64,000 bases of DNA from Marasmius tenuissimus (Eukaryota; Basidiomycota; Agaricomycetes; Agaricales; Marasmiaceae), in assembly GCA_029532415.1 (NCBI GenBank), contig JAQOTA010000062.1, positions 558,001-622,000 on the forward strand, given 5' to 3'. The position numbers and the translations under genes were made by a program. Numbering within the stretch: the stretch's first letter is position 1; each line of letters begins with the position of its first letter. The notes below the pieces were generated by a model, which saw only the letters and a program-made list of their open reading frames with translations, searched no databases and was not told the DNA's origin. Positions 42,790 to 54,159 of this stretch are shown piece by piece.

Positions 42790-43117
42790 GAAAACAGTAT
42801 CAACACCTTGTCTTCTTCACCTGTGCTCCGTTTGTTTAACTCAGCTAACGCGCCCAAGACTTCACGGTATCGCTCCATTTCTCATAATCATACTAATCGC
42901 GTATGGGCGAGCTGCGGAAAGCGCTCGGCAATTAGTCTCAATGTTTCGGTTTACTGAAGAGGCGGATAAGTCACCGACAATTTACGGCTGTCCCTGGCAC
43001 TGTCGACCTCAGTTGACAATCTGGCAGGAATCGTGGAAAGAGGCACAGTGGGAAGAATCGAGATGGACAAACCACCCTCGAACGTGGCCGGAGATGCAGG
43101 GTGAGCCGCAGGGATAA
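42790..43117 (+). pseudogene. Truncated copy of the 3' exon of the 7-TM gene
   Basis: This segment resembles the last exon at 45728-45971. The pseudo copy reads HGIAPFLIIILIAYGRAAES, the gene GIAQSLMVVRIAYGQSVDS. The DNA match continues to the end (a common string GACAAACCACC), but a frameshift separates RIAYG... from VGRIEMDKPPSNVAG. No upstream exons are present. It is a decayed partial duplicate lying just 3' of F-box member 2. Confidence 0.8.
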
Positions 43118-44332
43118 ATCATAGCGCCGACATGGACGATGATTGATCGAAATCACGTTCTAACTCTTGGATCCTCTGTCCAACTTCCTGCCCACCTGAT
43201 CGAATCATGATCACATCAGACGTCGAGATTTACCGTGTACTCACCTTGATTTTTAAGTTTGAATTCTTTTACCCTTGTGGCTCTCTACGCGAACTGCAGG
43301 GACAAGTTTATCATGTTGACGGGGGCGATTGCGCAAGTAAAGCGGAAAGAGGAACTAGTAATGGAAGACGACTTGCGTGCAATTCAAGAGCAGGCTAACA
43401 ATACTGCAGCGATAAGGCTGGAGACGTAGACCGACGTGCGTTTCGCTTTGTCCAATCTAGCAAACAGAAATTGATGCTTAAGCTTTGTGGTTACCACCTC
43501 GCCCGTGAACAGGGAGCAGATCGTCGACAGTAAGTGGAGTCAAAAACACTCCCACTGCTCAGGCCGATCGGAGGCTCGGAGCAGCCTCATGACGGGCCAC
43601 TGGCTCCCACGGATTCTCAACTTGGAACTCAACCACCACTTGCCATCGCTTCTCTGATGTCCCACAGAGTCCCGACTGTTCCCAAGTGGCCTCTCTTCAT
43701 CACTATTTGGTAGCGTTGCATGGCTACGGCCAACTCCCGCCTCATCTCTGTCGAGTTCAGTAAGATTCTCATCCACAGATTGGCACCACACCAATCGCGG
43801 CTCCACAGCATTTCCCTCCTTATGTTCATCTCTTAGATGCCGATCAATGGGTCGGTGGTCATGCTATGACAGTGATTTATGCAGGGGTCTGCCAGTAGTT
43901 ACGGTGTTCGGGGTTCGCGTTATCATTCAGTTCCACGACGGCCGCTCTCGGTGGGACCGATCTATTTCGCCCTTACTCCTAATCTGTGGGGAGATGATTG
44001 ATAAAGGAATAGTTCGCCATGGATGGCAACAACTCGTGGGGCATCGATTTTACTGTGAGTTACGACCGCGATCCGTTACTAGTCGACACACTGATTCATT
44101 TTCAATCTGTAATGAGTACTGCACTATGACCTCGCGAACGTTCGCCAGAAATCTGTTGCACATTTCACAGTTCTGATAAGTACAGATACCCTCTTGCTCG
44201 ATGAGGCTATGCCCATCGTAGTAATGGTCACCAAAAGATAAAAGAACGATCACGTTCTGGGAACAGATGAAAGACTCAGTCGTTCTAACCCTCCATCCTA
44301 TTCCAAAGGTCCTCAGTACCAGGCTACACAGC
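43118..44332. other. Intergenic, no gene recognised
   Basis: No motif or splice chain is seen. It could include the promoter of the 7-TM gene. Confidence 0.4.
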
Positions 44333-45971
44333 ATGTCCTCGGACGAAGAGATTGCACTACAAGCCGTGGAGGTTTTTACCTCCGTTGAGGTAGTCATCGT
44401 TCAGCCTATATCTACATTGTCGGTACGTTTCTCATCACGACCGTGCAACTCCACCTTGTTTGACAGATACTTTTCCTGCCTCATTGACAGGCAATGTTCC
44501 TGGTGTATGGTAAGTCGAAATTGATGTTAATCTATATGCGAGGGCCGCTACCAATGCGAGTGGTCTAAAGGGATGTATATAATTATATTTGGGCTGTCTA
44601 TCAACCTCCTTTAGGGGCGCCGTGAATCACCCGCCTCGAAGACATACACGAGATGGATCGTCGCTCTTTTTGTATTGACAACCGTCTACGTCGCTATCGT
44701 CGTGTGGACCTACGTGGGCCAAACTCTCATCGAGTTCAATGTTGTCAAGACGAGAGATTATATCCCCCTTTTCAAATCCCTGGATTCTGAGATTTCGCGA
44801 CCCGCAAACACTGCACGATCGTATGTGTTTCTGACTTGACTCTTACACATGGAATGTGAAAACTGAGGTCATGCTTCCAACTCAAGGGTCTTGATTGGGT
44901 TTTCTTCCGTTATTATTAGGTGAGTGCATAGTCATGACTCACTCTCCTCCAATCTTACAAGTAATTGCCCTAGCTGCATCTTTGATTACTTGATGGTAGG
45001 TTTCTTAACAGTCACGAACACAAACTCGAGAACCTTATACCTCTGCTAGGTCCACCGTTGCTATGTCATCTGGGGATACAGCAAGTGGATCCTCTATCCT
45101 TTCGCATTTATCGTCGTTGTTGCAGACGGTGAATAACTCACAGATTTAGCAAAGGCTCATAGTTCTCATCTCCTCTGTCACCTCTCGCCAGTGATAAGCA
45201 TTGTAGTCACTGCAGTTGGTGTTGTGGCCTATCGTCAAAACAATACCGTCGTCTTCCGCAAGATCAACAGCATTTTATTTGGGCTCGCAGTGACCACCGC
45301 CATGTATACCTCTCTGTTGACCCTGCTCACGGGTGTGTTCAGTCATTTTCAAACACATCGCTCTCCAGTTGAATGTTGATCGACCGCAATTCCCAGCTGG
45401 TCGTATCTGGTGGACAGTCCGTCGAGTGGGACAGATCACTGGAAGTAGGGTCTACACAAAATGCAAGATTTTCGTTGCGACGATGTATGTTCACCAGTTT
45501 TGTGGCCCACATTTTTGGCTTTTATCGACTGACCGATTGACACCAGCCTTGAATCTGGACTTCTTTTCTCCGCCATGCTGGTGGTCGATCTTATTTTCAC
45601 GGTGACTACAGATCCCAACAGTGAGGGCCTCTTCCCATTCGATTTCAATGTCATTTCCGTTCAGATGGCGGTCTGTATTTACCCTCCCGTTTGATTGATC
45701 AACTGAATTGATTGCGCCATTATTCCAGGGTATTGCTCAAAGTCTCATGGTCGTACGAATTGCGTATGGGCAATCTGTGGATAGTGTCCAGCAGATGGTC
45801 TCGACGCTGCAATTTGTCGAAGGGGTAAATAGTTCTCAGCAACGACCCACAGATGGCTGTGGGACTGTAGACCTTCGAAGATCTTTCCTGGGGGTCGAGG
45901 AAAGGAGCACGGTGGGAAGGATCGAGACGGACAAACCACCTTCGAATGTGGCTGGAAACCATGCCGTGTGA
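44333..45971 (+). CDS. Fungal multi-pass (about 7-TM) membrane protein, 5' end uncertain
   Basis: A chain of short exons gives hydrophobic segments including WIVALFVLTTVYVAIVVWTY, VLIGFSSVIIS/CIFDYLM, WILYPFAFIVVVA, VISIVVTAVGVVAY, FGLAVTTAMYTSLLTLLTG, LESGLLFSAMLVVDLIF and the last-exon segment SLMVVRIAYG. A family-typical pattern is FNVVKTRDYIPLF and RCYVIWGYSKW. The C-terminus is hydrophilic and acidic. The product looks like the orphan serpentine proteins common in Agaricomycetes; ligand unknown. The first ~60 codons do not close: an expected stretch (AYIYIVGTFLITTVQLHL, then MFLVYG) lies in frames one base off the flanking exons in two places. Either two compensating single-base errors/mutations or an unusual exon plan is involved. 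The 3' two thirds is clean. Confidence 0.72.
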
Positions 45972-46877
45972 ATTAAACGCAGTGGAAGGGATATCTCTTC
46001 TTTTTAGACATGATGGTTCAAACGTTCAATCCCAGCTGGTTCGGGATGATGTGGCCATACGACGACCTGTACCAAATGCTCCTAATTTGACACTTCGGAA
46101 TACAATTTGCCATTTTCACACCCTGTGCGGTCAAGAGTTAGTGCTGATGTCTGTTCGCCGCGAGTACGTCAGACAGGCGAACAAGGGCTTTTTGTTTTCT
46201 TCAGGAGTCCACTGAGTGTAGGCTCATTGGCGAAATCCTGTCAAGATCCCAAGCTCGAGCGTAGTGGCCCTCACGTTCAACGTGGAGCGGTTCATGCCAG
46301 TATACTGGCTCTTTAAAGCACCTGAAATCAAAATCAGTACCATACGGAAGAGCTCGAGTCTCACAAGTCAAATGTGGCCAAACTCCATGATTGCTTTTTG
46401 GTGGGATACGAGATCTTAGAGAACACAGATCCAGACGCAATAGCCTAAGGACCCCGGCCAGTGAACTATTCTGTAACGATCAGCACTATGCCCAAGGAGT
46501 AAATCTCGTCGAGATTGTCTTGACGAGTCTTGAGCAACACAAGAATCGCAAGCAGCTCAGAATCGTGAGTAACAACTGAGTGGGAAGGCGGCCGGCGAGG
46601 GCCGGCGCCGGGGACCGGGCAGAAACAAGTGGCAGTCGCGTGATGCGCCATGTAAGTCGGCGGTCGCGAGCCTCAGCTAGAGCCTCTAGTAGAGCGCGAC
46701 CCTGATCCGTGCTTTGTCCACCACTACTACCCAGAGTCAGACGCTCATGGTCAGCACTCAGAGCCTGGCACCAACGCCTCTGAAATAGGCTTTTTGAATA
46801 AACCCATAACTCTAGTGAGCCTATATGCACAACTCGACATTCGTTAAACGCACTTAATGGAGACATAACAGACCACA
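45972..46877. other. Intergenic, no gene recognised
   Basis: No gene is supported. A GC-rich, partly palindromic stretch at about 46580-46620 (GGCCGGCGAGGGCCGGCGCC) stands out but has no obvious function. Confidence 0.4.
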
Positions 46878-48407
46878 ATGATCAAAGAAACTCTCAAGAG
46901 CAGACTTCACGAATTGGAGCAGGCCATCTCTCGCAATCGCTTGGAACACGAGAAGCTCGTAAAAGAGTACACGCTGCTCAAAAACTCACTCTCACCTCTC
47001 ACCCTCCTTTCCGACGACATATTGTACCTTGTCTTCGACTTATGTGCACAATTCGACACATATCCTCTCACCAATCGATCCGCAACGCTTTGGGCGGTTT
47101 CACAAACATGTCAACGATGGAGAAACGTAGCCTTGGCCAATCCCTCGCTATGGAGATGGTTTTGTATCGACAACATGGAGGAAAACTTCCCCAAGGATCC
47201 TATATCGATGGTAAAGACGTGGCTTGAAAGGTCCCAATCAGTGCCACTGCGATGTGAAGTCTATGTTGGGGAGTCCTCTGACGAGCCAGAGGACCGGGAG
47301 ATCGAGGAAACCATCCTAAAATTGCTGATGAATGAATGCCACCGGTTGATTGAACTGGACCTCAACGTGGACGCCCGGGTGGATCTCTATTACTCGTTTG
47401 CAACCAAAAGGACTTCTTTTTCGTTGCTGCGGAATTTAGAGATCTTAGTCTGCCCACCAGATGATCCGAGAGACTCAGTTTCTCCACCAGATTTCTATGA
47501 TCCACTCGAAGCTCCTAGCTTGACGAACGCGTCGATCAACACTTACACCCACACGGGTTCATTGATACGAGCCATTCCGACAATCCCATTACCTTGGCAT
47601 CAACTCACTCGTTACACCTGCGTTTACTACCCTGACCGCGAATTCTTTGACATTGCCGCAAAATTATGCAACTTACAGTCTTTGGAGCTTGATGTCGAGC
47701 ATGACTCCCCCCTCTCCCAAGATATCCCTCTTGTGACACTACCTGGCTTGCGCTCAGTCAGGTTGAAAAGTGGAGAATTGTATACCGCTATTGCCTTCAT
47801 GGACCACGTTACGTTTCCGGTTCTTGAGAGCCTCGAAGTTAAACTTCATTATCAAGCCATAGACTCTGACGAAGCGGCGGACTCGTTGTTGCAGGCAGTC
47901 AGTTCTCTGCAGCACCGAAGCTCTTGCCAACTCCAGGAGTTAACAGTGCGCCCTGGAGCCATTACCTCCCCGAATTCTCCCCGACTCTCGCTTTCTACCG
48001 TCTGTATTCTCCATCTATCGATCGACGACGAGGAAGACCTTGATCCCGTACAGCTGAGAGCGCTGGAAGCATTGCAGAGTACCAGTCTCTTCCCCGGTCT
48101 CACGACGCTGCATATCGAAGCAGACCGCTGGTCGTCCAGTCGTCCCGATTGGCACAGGAACGATTTGATCCCTGCTCTCGTGAAGACGATCGAGGCGAGG
48201 CGAACAAAGGCCAGCATCAACACCACTCAGCTCGCCAGTATGCGGTTTGACTGGAGGGTTTATTCGGAAAGGAGTCTCGGTCTGAAACCGGTTCGCATTC
48301 CTCATGATTTACCCGCGTACCAACGCCTTCTGGAATTGCGACGGGATGGTTTTAGACTTTCGGGGTCTGCTTTCTCACATGCCAGTGATGACAATTTGGG
48401 AAACTGA
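46878..48407 (+). CDS. Intronless F-box protein, window family member 3
   Basis: A single exon of 509 residues with ATG at 46878. The N-terminal helix is LHELEQAISRNRLEHEKLV, very like member 1. The F-box is SPLTLLSDDILYLVFDLC, then LWAVSQTCQRWRNVALANPSL. Family blocks are PKDPISMVKTWLERSQSVPL, VDLYYSFATKRTSF, IPLPWHQLTRY, RSSCQLQEL, PALVKTIEARRTKAS and PAYQRLLELRRDGFRLSG. LRR-like segments include LPGLRSVRLKSGE and LSLSTVCILHLS. Probable SCF adaptor, target unknown. Confidence 0.88.
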   Translation: MIKETLKSRLHELEQAISRNRLEHEKLVKEYTLLKNSLSPLTLLSDDILYLVFDLCAQFDTYPLTNRSATLWAVSQTCQRWRNVALANPSLWRWFCIDNMEENFPKDPISMVKTWLERSQSVPLRCEVYVGESSDEPEDREIEETILKLLMNECHRLIELDLNVDARVDLYYSFATKRTSFSLLRNLEILVCPPDDPRDSVSPPDFYDPLEAPSLTNASINTYTHTGSLIRAIPTIPLPWHQLTRYTCVYYPDREFFDIAAKLCNLQSLELDVEHDSPLSQDIPLVTLPGLRSVRLKSGELYTAIAFMDHVTFPVLESLEVKLHYQAIDSDEAADSLLQAVSSLQHRSSCQLQELTVRPGAITSPNSPRLSLSTVCILHLSIDDEEDLDPVQLRALEALQSTSLFPGLTTLHIEADRWSSSRPDWHRNDLIPALVKTIEARRTKASINTTQLASMRFDWRVYSERSLGLKPVRIPHDLPAYQRLLELRRDGFRLSGSAFSHASDDNLGN

Positions 48408-48645
48408 GTTTTGGTTCCATGTTCGACCCCATGGTTAGTGAGCTACATTATCATCGTCACGCACGGCGCGCACTGACGCTTTATTATGCTCGATAGGTAC
48501 GAGTACCAGTGGGCTACATTTCTAGAGGGTTTTCATCGCCGGGGCTATAACACTATTGTCGCCTTACAAGTCGAAAAGGATATGAGAAGAAAGGCATCGA
48601 ATTGAGTTGGGTGACAAATCAAAGTATGTAGTAGATAAGGAGTCT
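48408..48645. other. Convergent spacer
   Basis: Short gap between the 3' ends of F-box member 3 (+) and the P450 (-). Nothing else seen. Confidence 0.4.
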
Positions 48646-50664
48646 CTATTCACTCGTCCGTATCGCCAACCTCATCCATTCGACGGCTTTCGCGTTCCTT
48701 TCGCTGATCTTGCATGAGTAAGGTTTGACGTGGCTAGCGAATCGAGTTATAAGTCGGCTCGAGCGGGATCTAATGATGATACTTATACCTGAGGACACCT
48801 GAGGTGAAAGCTACCTCTGGCTCCTCGCCGTCAGGCTTGTCAATCTGTAGACACGCCAGGGCGGTGGCAATTTGAATCCAGATGGACGCCTCAGCGATAT
48901 ACCGACCTGGACATATCCTGCTCGATATCGATTGTGGGAGGAGTCGCCACGACTGAATGTTACTCACCTTCTACCGAAACCAAAGACGATCGAACGAGGG
49001 TCATCTTCTATCTTCCTTCCGCCTTTGCCTGAATAACCGTCGGGGTCAAATGTGTCGGGCTGAGGATAAACGCTTTCATCGTGGAGCATAGCCCATCTAC
49101 GGGCGCGTGAGCGAGGTCAAGGTCCATCGTGAGTGTCAGATTTCTTACATGTTGCCAATGATAGTTACTTTTTTCGGGATATAATAGCCTTCATATATGT
49201 CTTCATGAGTTGTTGCGTGGGGGATGCCCAATGGAGCAGCCTACAAATGGTTTAGTATCCAACGGAACAGCACGGTGTAGGAGGGATGATGTGTTGACAA
49301 CTCACTGGATGCCGTCGAAGAACCTCCTGGACGATGGATGTCACAAACGGGAGAGCACCTCGAGACCAGTCCTTTAACGAGGGCAAGCGATTTTCCTCGT
49401 GCATGAACCGGTCAACCTCTTCTTGACCACGCGATTGGACATCTGGATACAACATCATACAAAAGAAGAAGTTTTTCATGACTGATACCGTCTGGGGGGT
49501 GAACTTTCAGGCCGAGACTCCTCATGCCGAAAGGTTGTACTCACGGTATCGGTACCTGCCGCGTACAAAGCGCCAGCAGACCACAATACGATGTCTTCCA
49601 GTTCGGAGTCTGAGGTCAGTTCACCGTTCGAGTCTTGGAGAAGTTGTGCCGTGAACGACGGGAAAGCAATCCCAGTTTTCTGACATCGTGAGGCTCCAAC
49701 CATCACTGTAGAACTCAAAGTACTCACGATTTGATCTTTCACCCATTCATGTGGTTCTAAGGCCATGTTGTGCAAGTGCCTACTCCATTCATTTGCCTGT
49801 CTTTTTGAATTCGGCGCCGGGAAACCAGTCGGGAAGGTATCGCACTGTGGGTAAGTTTGAGAACGTATGGTGACACGGTGTGTGTGGTAATGTGCGCACA
49901 TATCGGGACGGAGTCTACAAGCCATTTTCCGGGTTCAGTAACAGCAGATATGATCTTGCTCGCCTCTTCCGCAATTGCTACAAAGTGATCGTCCTCGTCC
50001 TGTATAGTATAACCATATGCGACCTTCATCGTAACGAATCCAGCATTCCAACGAAGGTGTTGAACAAGCTTCTCGGGGGTCTGGAGTATTCTGTCGATGG
50101 TTTTTCGCCCAACGTCTTCTTGAATGTTCCAGTATAACTGTGACGAATTCGGATTGAAAGCTTGCTGCATCAGTCTTCTGTACATTTTGCACCGATCATT
50201 ATAGGAACTGAAAATGCATCCAAGTTGTGAGGCAGAATTCATTGCACACATTAGTATGGTGCCCACCTCAAAAAGAGGCTCTTCTCTCTGCGCATGATTT
50301 GACACGCGAATGTGAGAAAAGGGCGGTCATTGTAGTTGGCTGAACGCTTGGTGAACAGGCTGTCCGCAACTGCTTTCGAGTTGACCACAAGAATCCTACG
50401 TCCCAGGATGTCAAAGGAGATTAGACCGTTCGAGCCTACACCAAGGGATTAGACTAGAACATTTCTATGTGTCTGTCACTCACTATAAAGACGACCCCAT
50501 TCAGCATATGTCTTCCAGGCTTCAGTTTTCGGATGATCACTTCGAATGACACCAAGAAGTGGTAGACCGGTCGGACCAGGTGGGAAAGGAGGTTGGCTTG
50601 AGTTTCTCGAGTAGACGAATGCAAGGGCGATGAGTATCACGATTGCCCATGCCAGTTCATGCAT
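48646..50664 (-). CDS. Cytochrome P450 monooxygenase
   Basis: Membrane-anchored (ER) haem monooxygenase. The N-terminal anchor is LAWAIVILIALAFVYS, followed by the proline-rich hinge PPFPPGPTGLPLLG. The I-helix-type oxygen-binding segment is near AGALYAAGTDT. The K helix E-x-x-R is VQEVLRRHP. The PERF-like region is FDPDGYSGKGGRK. The haem-binding loop is FGFGRRICPGRYIAE with the axial Cys. The last exon is TSGVLSHVKPYSCKI and ends at 48646. The gene is split by many ~50-60 nt introns; the first two junctions (TAT A/GTGAGT...TGTAG and TTG AG/GTGGGC...TTCAG) and the last (CTC AG/GTATAA...GCTAG) were placed and close, and no disabling mutation was seen, though middle junctions are approximate. 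The signature fits the large fungal CYP group often called O-methylsterigmatocystin oxidoreductase-like; no specific substrate is implied. Likely secondary metabolism or detoxification. Confidence 0.9.
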
Positions 50665-52184
50665 GTCGGCTGGCAGATTGGACCTGGGTTCGATAATTTA
50701 AAATGACTCTGTTAAATAGCATCATCGATGCCTGAGAAGATGATGAGAAGTTCGCAGGCCGCATGATAATATTCAGCTAGTAACAGGAGAATTTGTCCGT
50801 AATCTGAGAGTGGGAGAACTTGAGTGTCGCTGACCGCTTGTTGTCGTTGTAAGTCATGATCAGTACTTTGACATGAAAACTCGAACCCATGCGAGAAGGT
50901 CTGGGAAAATATTGTGTAAGCCATATTTCCTTATCTAGCGACTCCTTGAGACTTGTTCAGATTCGACACACGCACCTCTATCCCAACCCAAACGAACAAG
51001 AAACTTTTGGACCGATGGCATGTCAAAGACCTGGGATCACTCTCAGGGATCTCGAGCCCAGAGATCTGTATGACGGAAGACATCCAAACCCAACTCTTCC
51101 TTGAACCGGATTGGGATTTGTTTGGGATGATCTCTCCTTAACAGCGCAGTACCCAGCGCCCCTCCCCGTCTCGGGCATCCTCTGTTCACATTCACCTTCT
51201 TAAAGGTCGCGTCTCATCTCAAAACTGAAAGATATGCTAAACTTAGAGCCTGTCGGGCACTTTTGACAATCTCTATCTATACCAACTGACCACCGAAGAC
51301 TTCGAGGAGGATAGGATCAATTTGTAGGGAACGCACACACAAAAAGGAGGGGAAGAATTCGCTCGTTACCTCACTCACTCCCCAGGACTTGCATTCGACA
51401 AGTACAAGTGAACATACATGTACTCATGTCTGGCAATATCTCCAACTCGGCGATGTGAGTCGCGTCGCCGAGTTGAAGGTAGAGGGTCGCATATCGGACC
51501 TCAACGCATCGAATGTGCATTTCAACGCGGATACTACGGTGGCTACCTCAAGAAGGAGCTTTGAACCTTCGCGTTATACTGGTCGTCATAGACGAAAGGG
51601 TGCCTTCAATCGATTCCATGCTCATGGGGACTCCAACTCACTTACCGCGCTGTCCTCATGAAACACGTCAGCTTACGTTCTAAACTCGGTATCTGAGCCC
51701 TTCCCTCAATTAATATGAAGACCACTGGCATTTCAGAACGGCCCAAGAACGGCTTGGAGTGGCGGGATCGAAAAGTAATATGAAAGGCGCCTTCACGACC
51801 TGCGCCTGGAGGCTGGACCCAGTAGGCGTGCTTGTCGGGCCTACGATTTCAGAGGATTTTGGTTGTTCTGGTCAGATGGCGGTGGTCAGACCATTTGACC
51901 CCTCATGAGTACGAAGCAATCGCTGATTGTATTGGAAGTCGCTCCGACGAGGTCGTGACTGGCAGTGCCTTGTAGCGTGCAGTAGCAGTAAACGGAGTTG
52001 TGCTGTCAATACGATCAATACTATTTGACACTCAGTCTAACGCGAAACCGTGTATAGGCACCGACTCGTCGTCCGCTCTATCCAGCTCGGGTGATCTAAA
52101 TACACGGTAAGAACCTGGAGTACGACAGTCTGAACGCGTTTTCAGGTTCTTGCAATCCACGGACGCACCGTCTATGATCTGAGG
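50665..52184. other. Gene-poor stretch
   Basis: Upstream flank of the P450 and about 1 kb more. A 90-codon frame at 51389-51661 (with WQYLQLGDVSRVAELKVEGR) is the only one with a coding look, but has no splice or family support. Confidence 0.4.
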
Positions 52185-52655
52185 CTATCGAGTGCTGATC
52201 CTCAGCAAAGAACGCATCGCATCAAATCCAAGTAACGTCTTCAGTCCATGGTCGTGCCTTCGAGTGGTTTGTTCACGTGTAACACCGCATACAAGCACGT
52301 CAGGGAAAGTCTCAGCCTTTACATAGATATCAACCTTGGCTGAGTCTTCCGACATTCGAGGTAGTGCGGGGATGTCGTATTGGCTGAGAGAATAGCTCTT
52401 ATCGGTATCAGCAATCCGGCCGCCCGTCAGGAACCCAGTGTGCGGGATGTATGCCCCAAGTAGTAATAGGCGACAGTAGAACGTTTGGTTGATCCATTGA
52501 AAGCGTAGTGTTAGCTATAGCCCATCAGCCATGACAATCGTGGGGTCCCAAGCCCCGGAAGTTGAATTTACCGGTGCCGGGTCTTGCCGGTCATCTTCTC
52601 CGACGCAAATATTCCAACTTACATCTGGACCCCCATCATCGTGACCATATGCATT
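52185..52655 (-). pseudogene. Interrupted open frame, possible decayed gene
   Basis: One minus-strand frame reads 46 codons (52655-52518; GGPDVSWNICVGEDDRQDPA, then DPTIVMADGL), a TAG at 52517-52515, and then 109 codons (52514-52185; YIPHTGFLTGGRIADTDKSY, then PALPRMSEDSAKVDIYVKAE). The composition is protein-like on both sides of the stop. I recognise no family. It could be a real gene with an intron I cannot place or a relic. Confidence 0.35.
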
Positions 52656-54072
52656 TCAGTATTACCTCCCAATTCCCGAGGTCCAATTCACCTACTGATT
52701 GCTTGGAGAGATTAACGATTCTTTGATTTTCTATTTTGGTCAATCCAGCTTGATATGGTTTCCTCAGTGAATGCTGTGATAATATCGCTCTGCCAAATGA
52801 GGGCCGCTCAGTCGCCCGGAAATCTTGCCACCGCAGACGCCATAGCTTTGGAAATGGGATTGAAAGTATTCGTTATAACTATGAAAAGGTGCGCCCGATT
52901 TGAATGATTTTGCAGTTCCTGACGTGCTATCTACAAAAAGCTTGTAGTAACGGGTGTCGGGGTCGCAACCGTGATAAACCCATGAAGACACGAGCGGTGA
53001 CCATGAAGGGCTGGCTCTGAAGCAGGAGACGTAGGAGGTCACCAGGACCGTGGACGTGCCTCTCGGCCCTTGTTTCCTTCCGGATACTCGATCTGTACTC
53101 GATGGGATAGGCGAAAAGTGGCCCTTGTCTTATCTCTTCGGTGAGTGTTGCTTGTGCCCTTTTTCAGTCTATTTGATGGGTAGAAGTCAATTTGTAGTCT
53201 GCTGATGAAGCTGTCGGAATCTCCGCCATCATGCCTCACTCTATTTTAATTTCTCCTCCTTCCCGCTGACGTGACCGAACGATTCTCGCAGGCACCGTTT
53301 CCAGCGACGCAGCTTTCGCGAGCTGAATTGTACAAGGTTCGACCTGATGGGCTGGTCCTGACTCCTCTTTACCGTGACTAGAAGCGACGCTCATCGTTTC
53401 GTATTTCTATTGCAAACCGACGTTCTCCGAGCACGGAGTCACTCCTGTCGATTGTCTAGCCACAAAGTCCAACTGGTCACTCACTTTCCATGTCATCGAC
53501 CATTCTGGCGCATATACGAATGTGCTGATACTGGTGGTAGAGTAGGAGGCCTGTCCAGATCACGACTATCGCATGCAGGCGAGAGTCCTCCTCTCTCCGT
53601 GTAGGTTTTAAGGCTCTACTAAACGCCGTTTATTCGTTGAGATTCCCTCGTTCACCACAAGCCCGGCTACTGCACGCCAAAATATCCTCGAACCTTGCCA
53701 GTGCTATATAATCTGTTGGATATCCCTTCGTGAGTGTCACTTCATCCCTGGGAATGAGGCTGATCTCTGTCAAGTTCGACCGCAAAACCCAGCATTTTCT
53801 GTCTCTTTCTAGTGGGCCCTGTACTGTCATGGAGTGTGGAAGAAAAAATATATTAATGGATTTGTCAATCTCTGGTTCCATACCCGGAACACGCCGCGAG
53901 TTGCTTATTGCCCAAAGTTTTCGGGGCGCCCGGGATTCATAGCCTCCTTTTACTGACGGAATGGCGAAGAGTGGAGACGCGGCATCAGTACGGGCGAGAT
54001 GCTTTGTACCTCCTCGCTGTGCATGGTATCTAAAGATCAGATCTAGCCAGATCTCGGGAAACCCTTCCACCG
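52656..54072. other. Gene-poor stretch upstream of the TmpA-like gene
   Basis: Contains a minus-strand 92-codon frame at 52764-53042 and a 175-codon open frame at 53630-54157 on the minus strand; neither has a convincing start or motif. Probably a long promoter with gene relics. Confidence 0.4.
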
Positions 54073-54078
54073 TATAAA
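54073..54078 (+). promoter_or_regulatory. TATA box of the TmpA-like gene
   Basis: TATAAA in the context CCGTATAAAAGCC, 82 bp before the chosen ATG at 54160; this spacing supports that start. Confidence 0.7.
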
Positions 54079-54159
54079 AGCCTTGCACAACTGTCTTTAT
54101 TCGATGTGGCGACTTCTCTCGCAAACCTCCGACCCAAGTCGATTCGAAGCTGGTCAACG

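Noticed and set aside
46578..46622. GC-rich palindromic stretch as a terminator or origin
   Set aside because: Only a short GGCCGG-type repetition; no structural or positional support in a eukaryotic genome.
53630..54157. 175-codon open frame on the minus strand, antisense to the TmpA promoter and first codons
   Set aside because: It opens at a TTG rather than an ATG, overlaps the TATA box and start of the opposite gene, and has no motif; best seen as chance.
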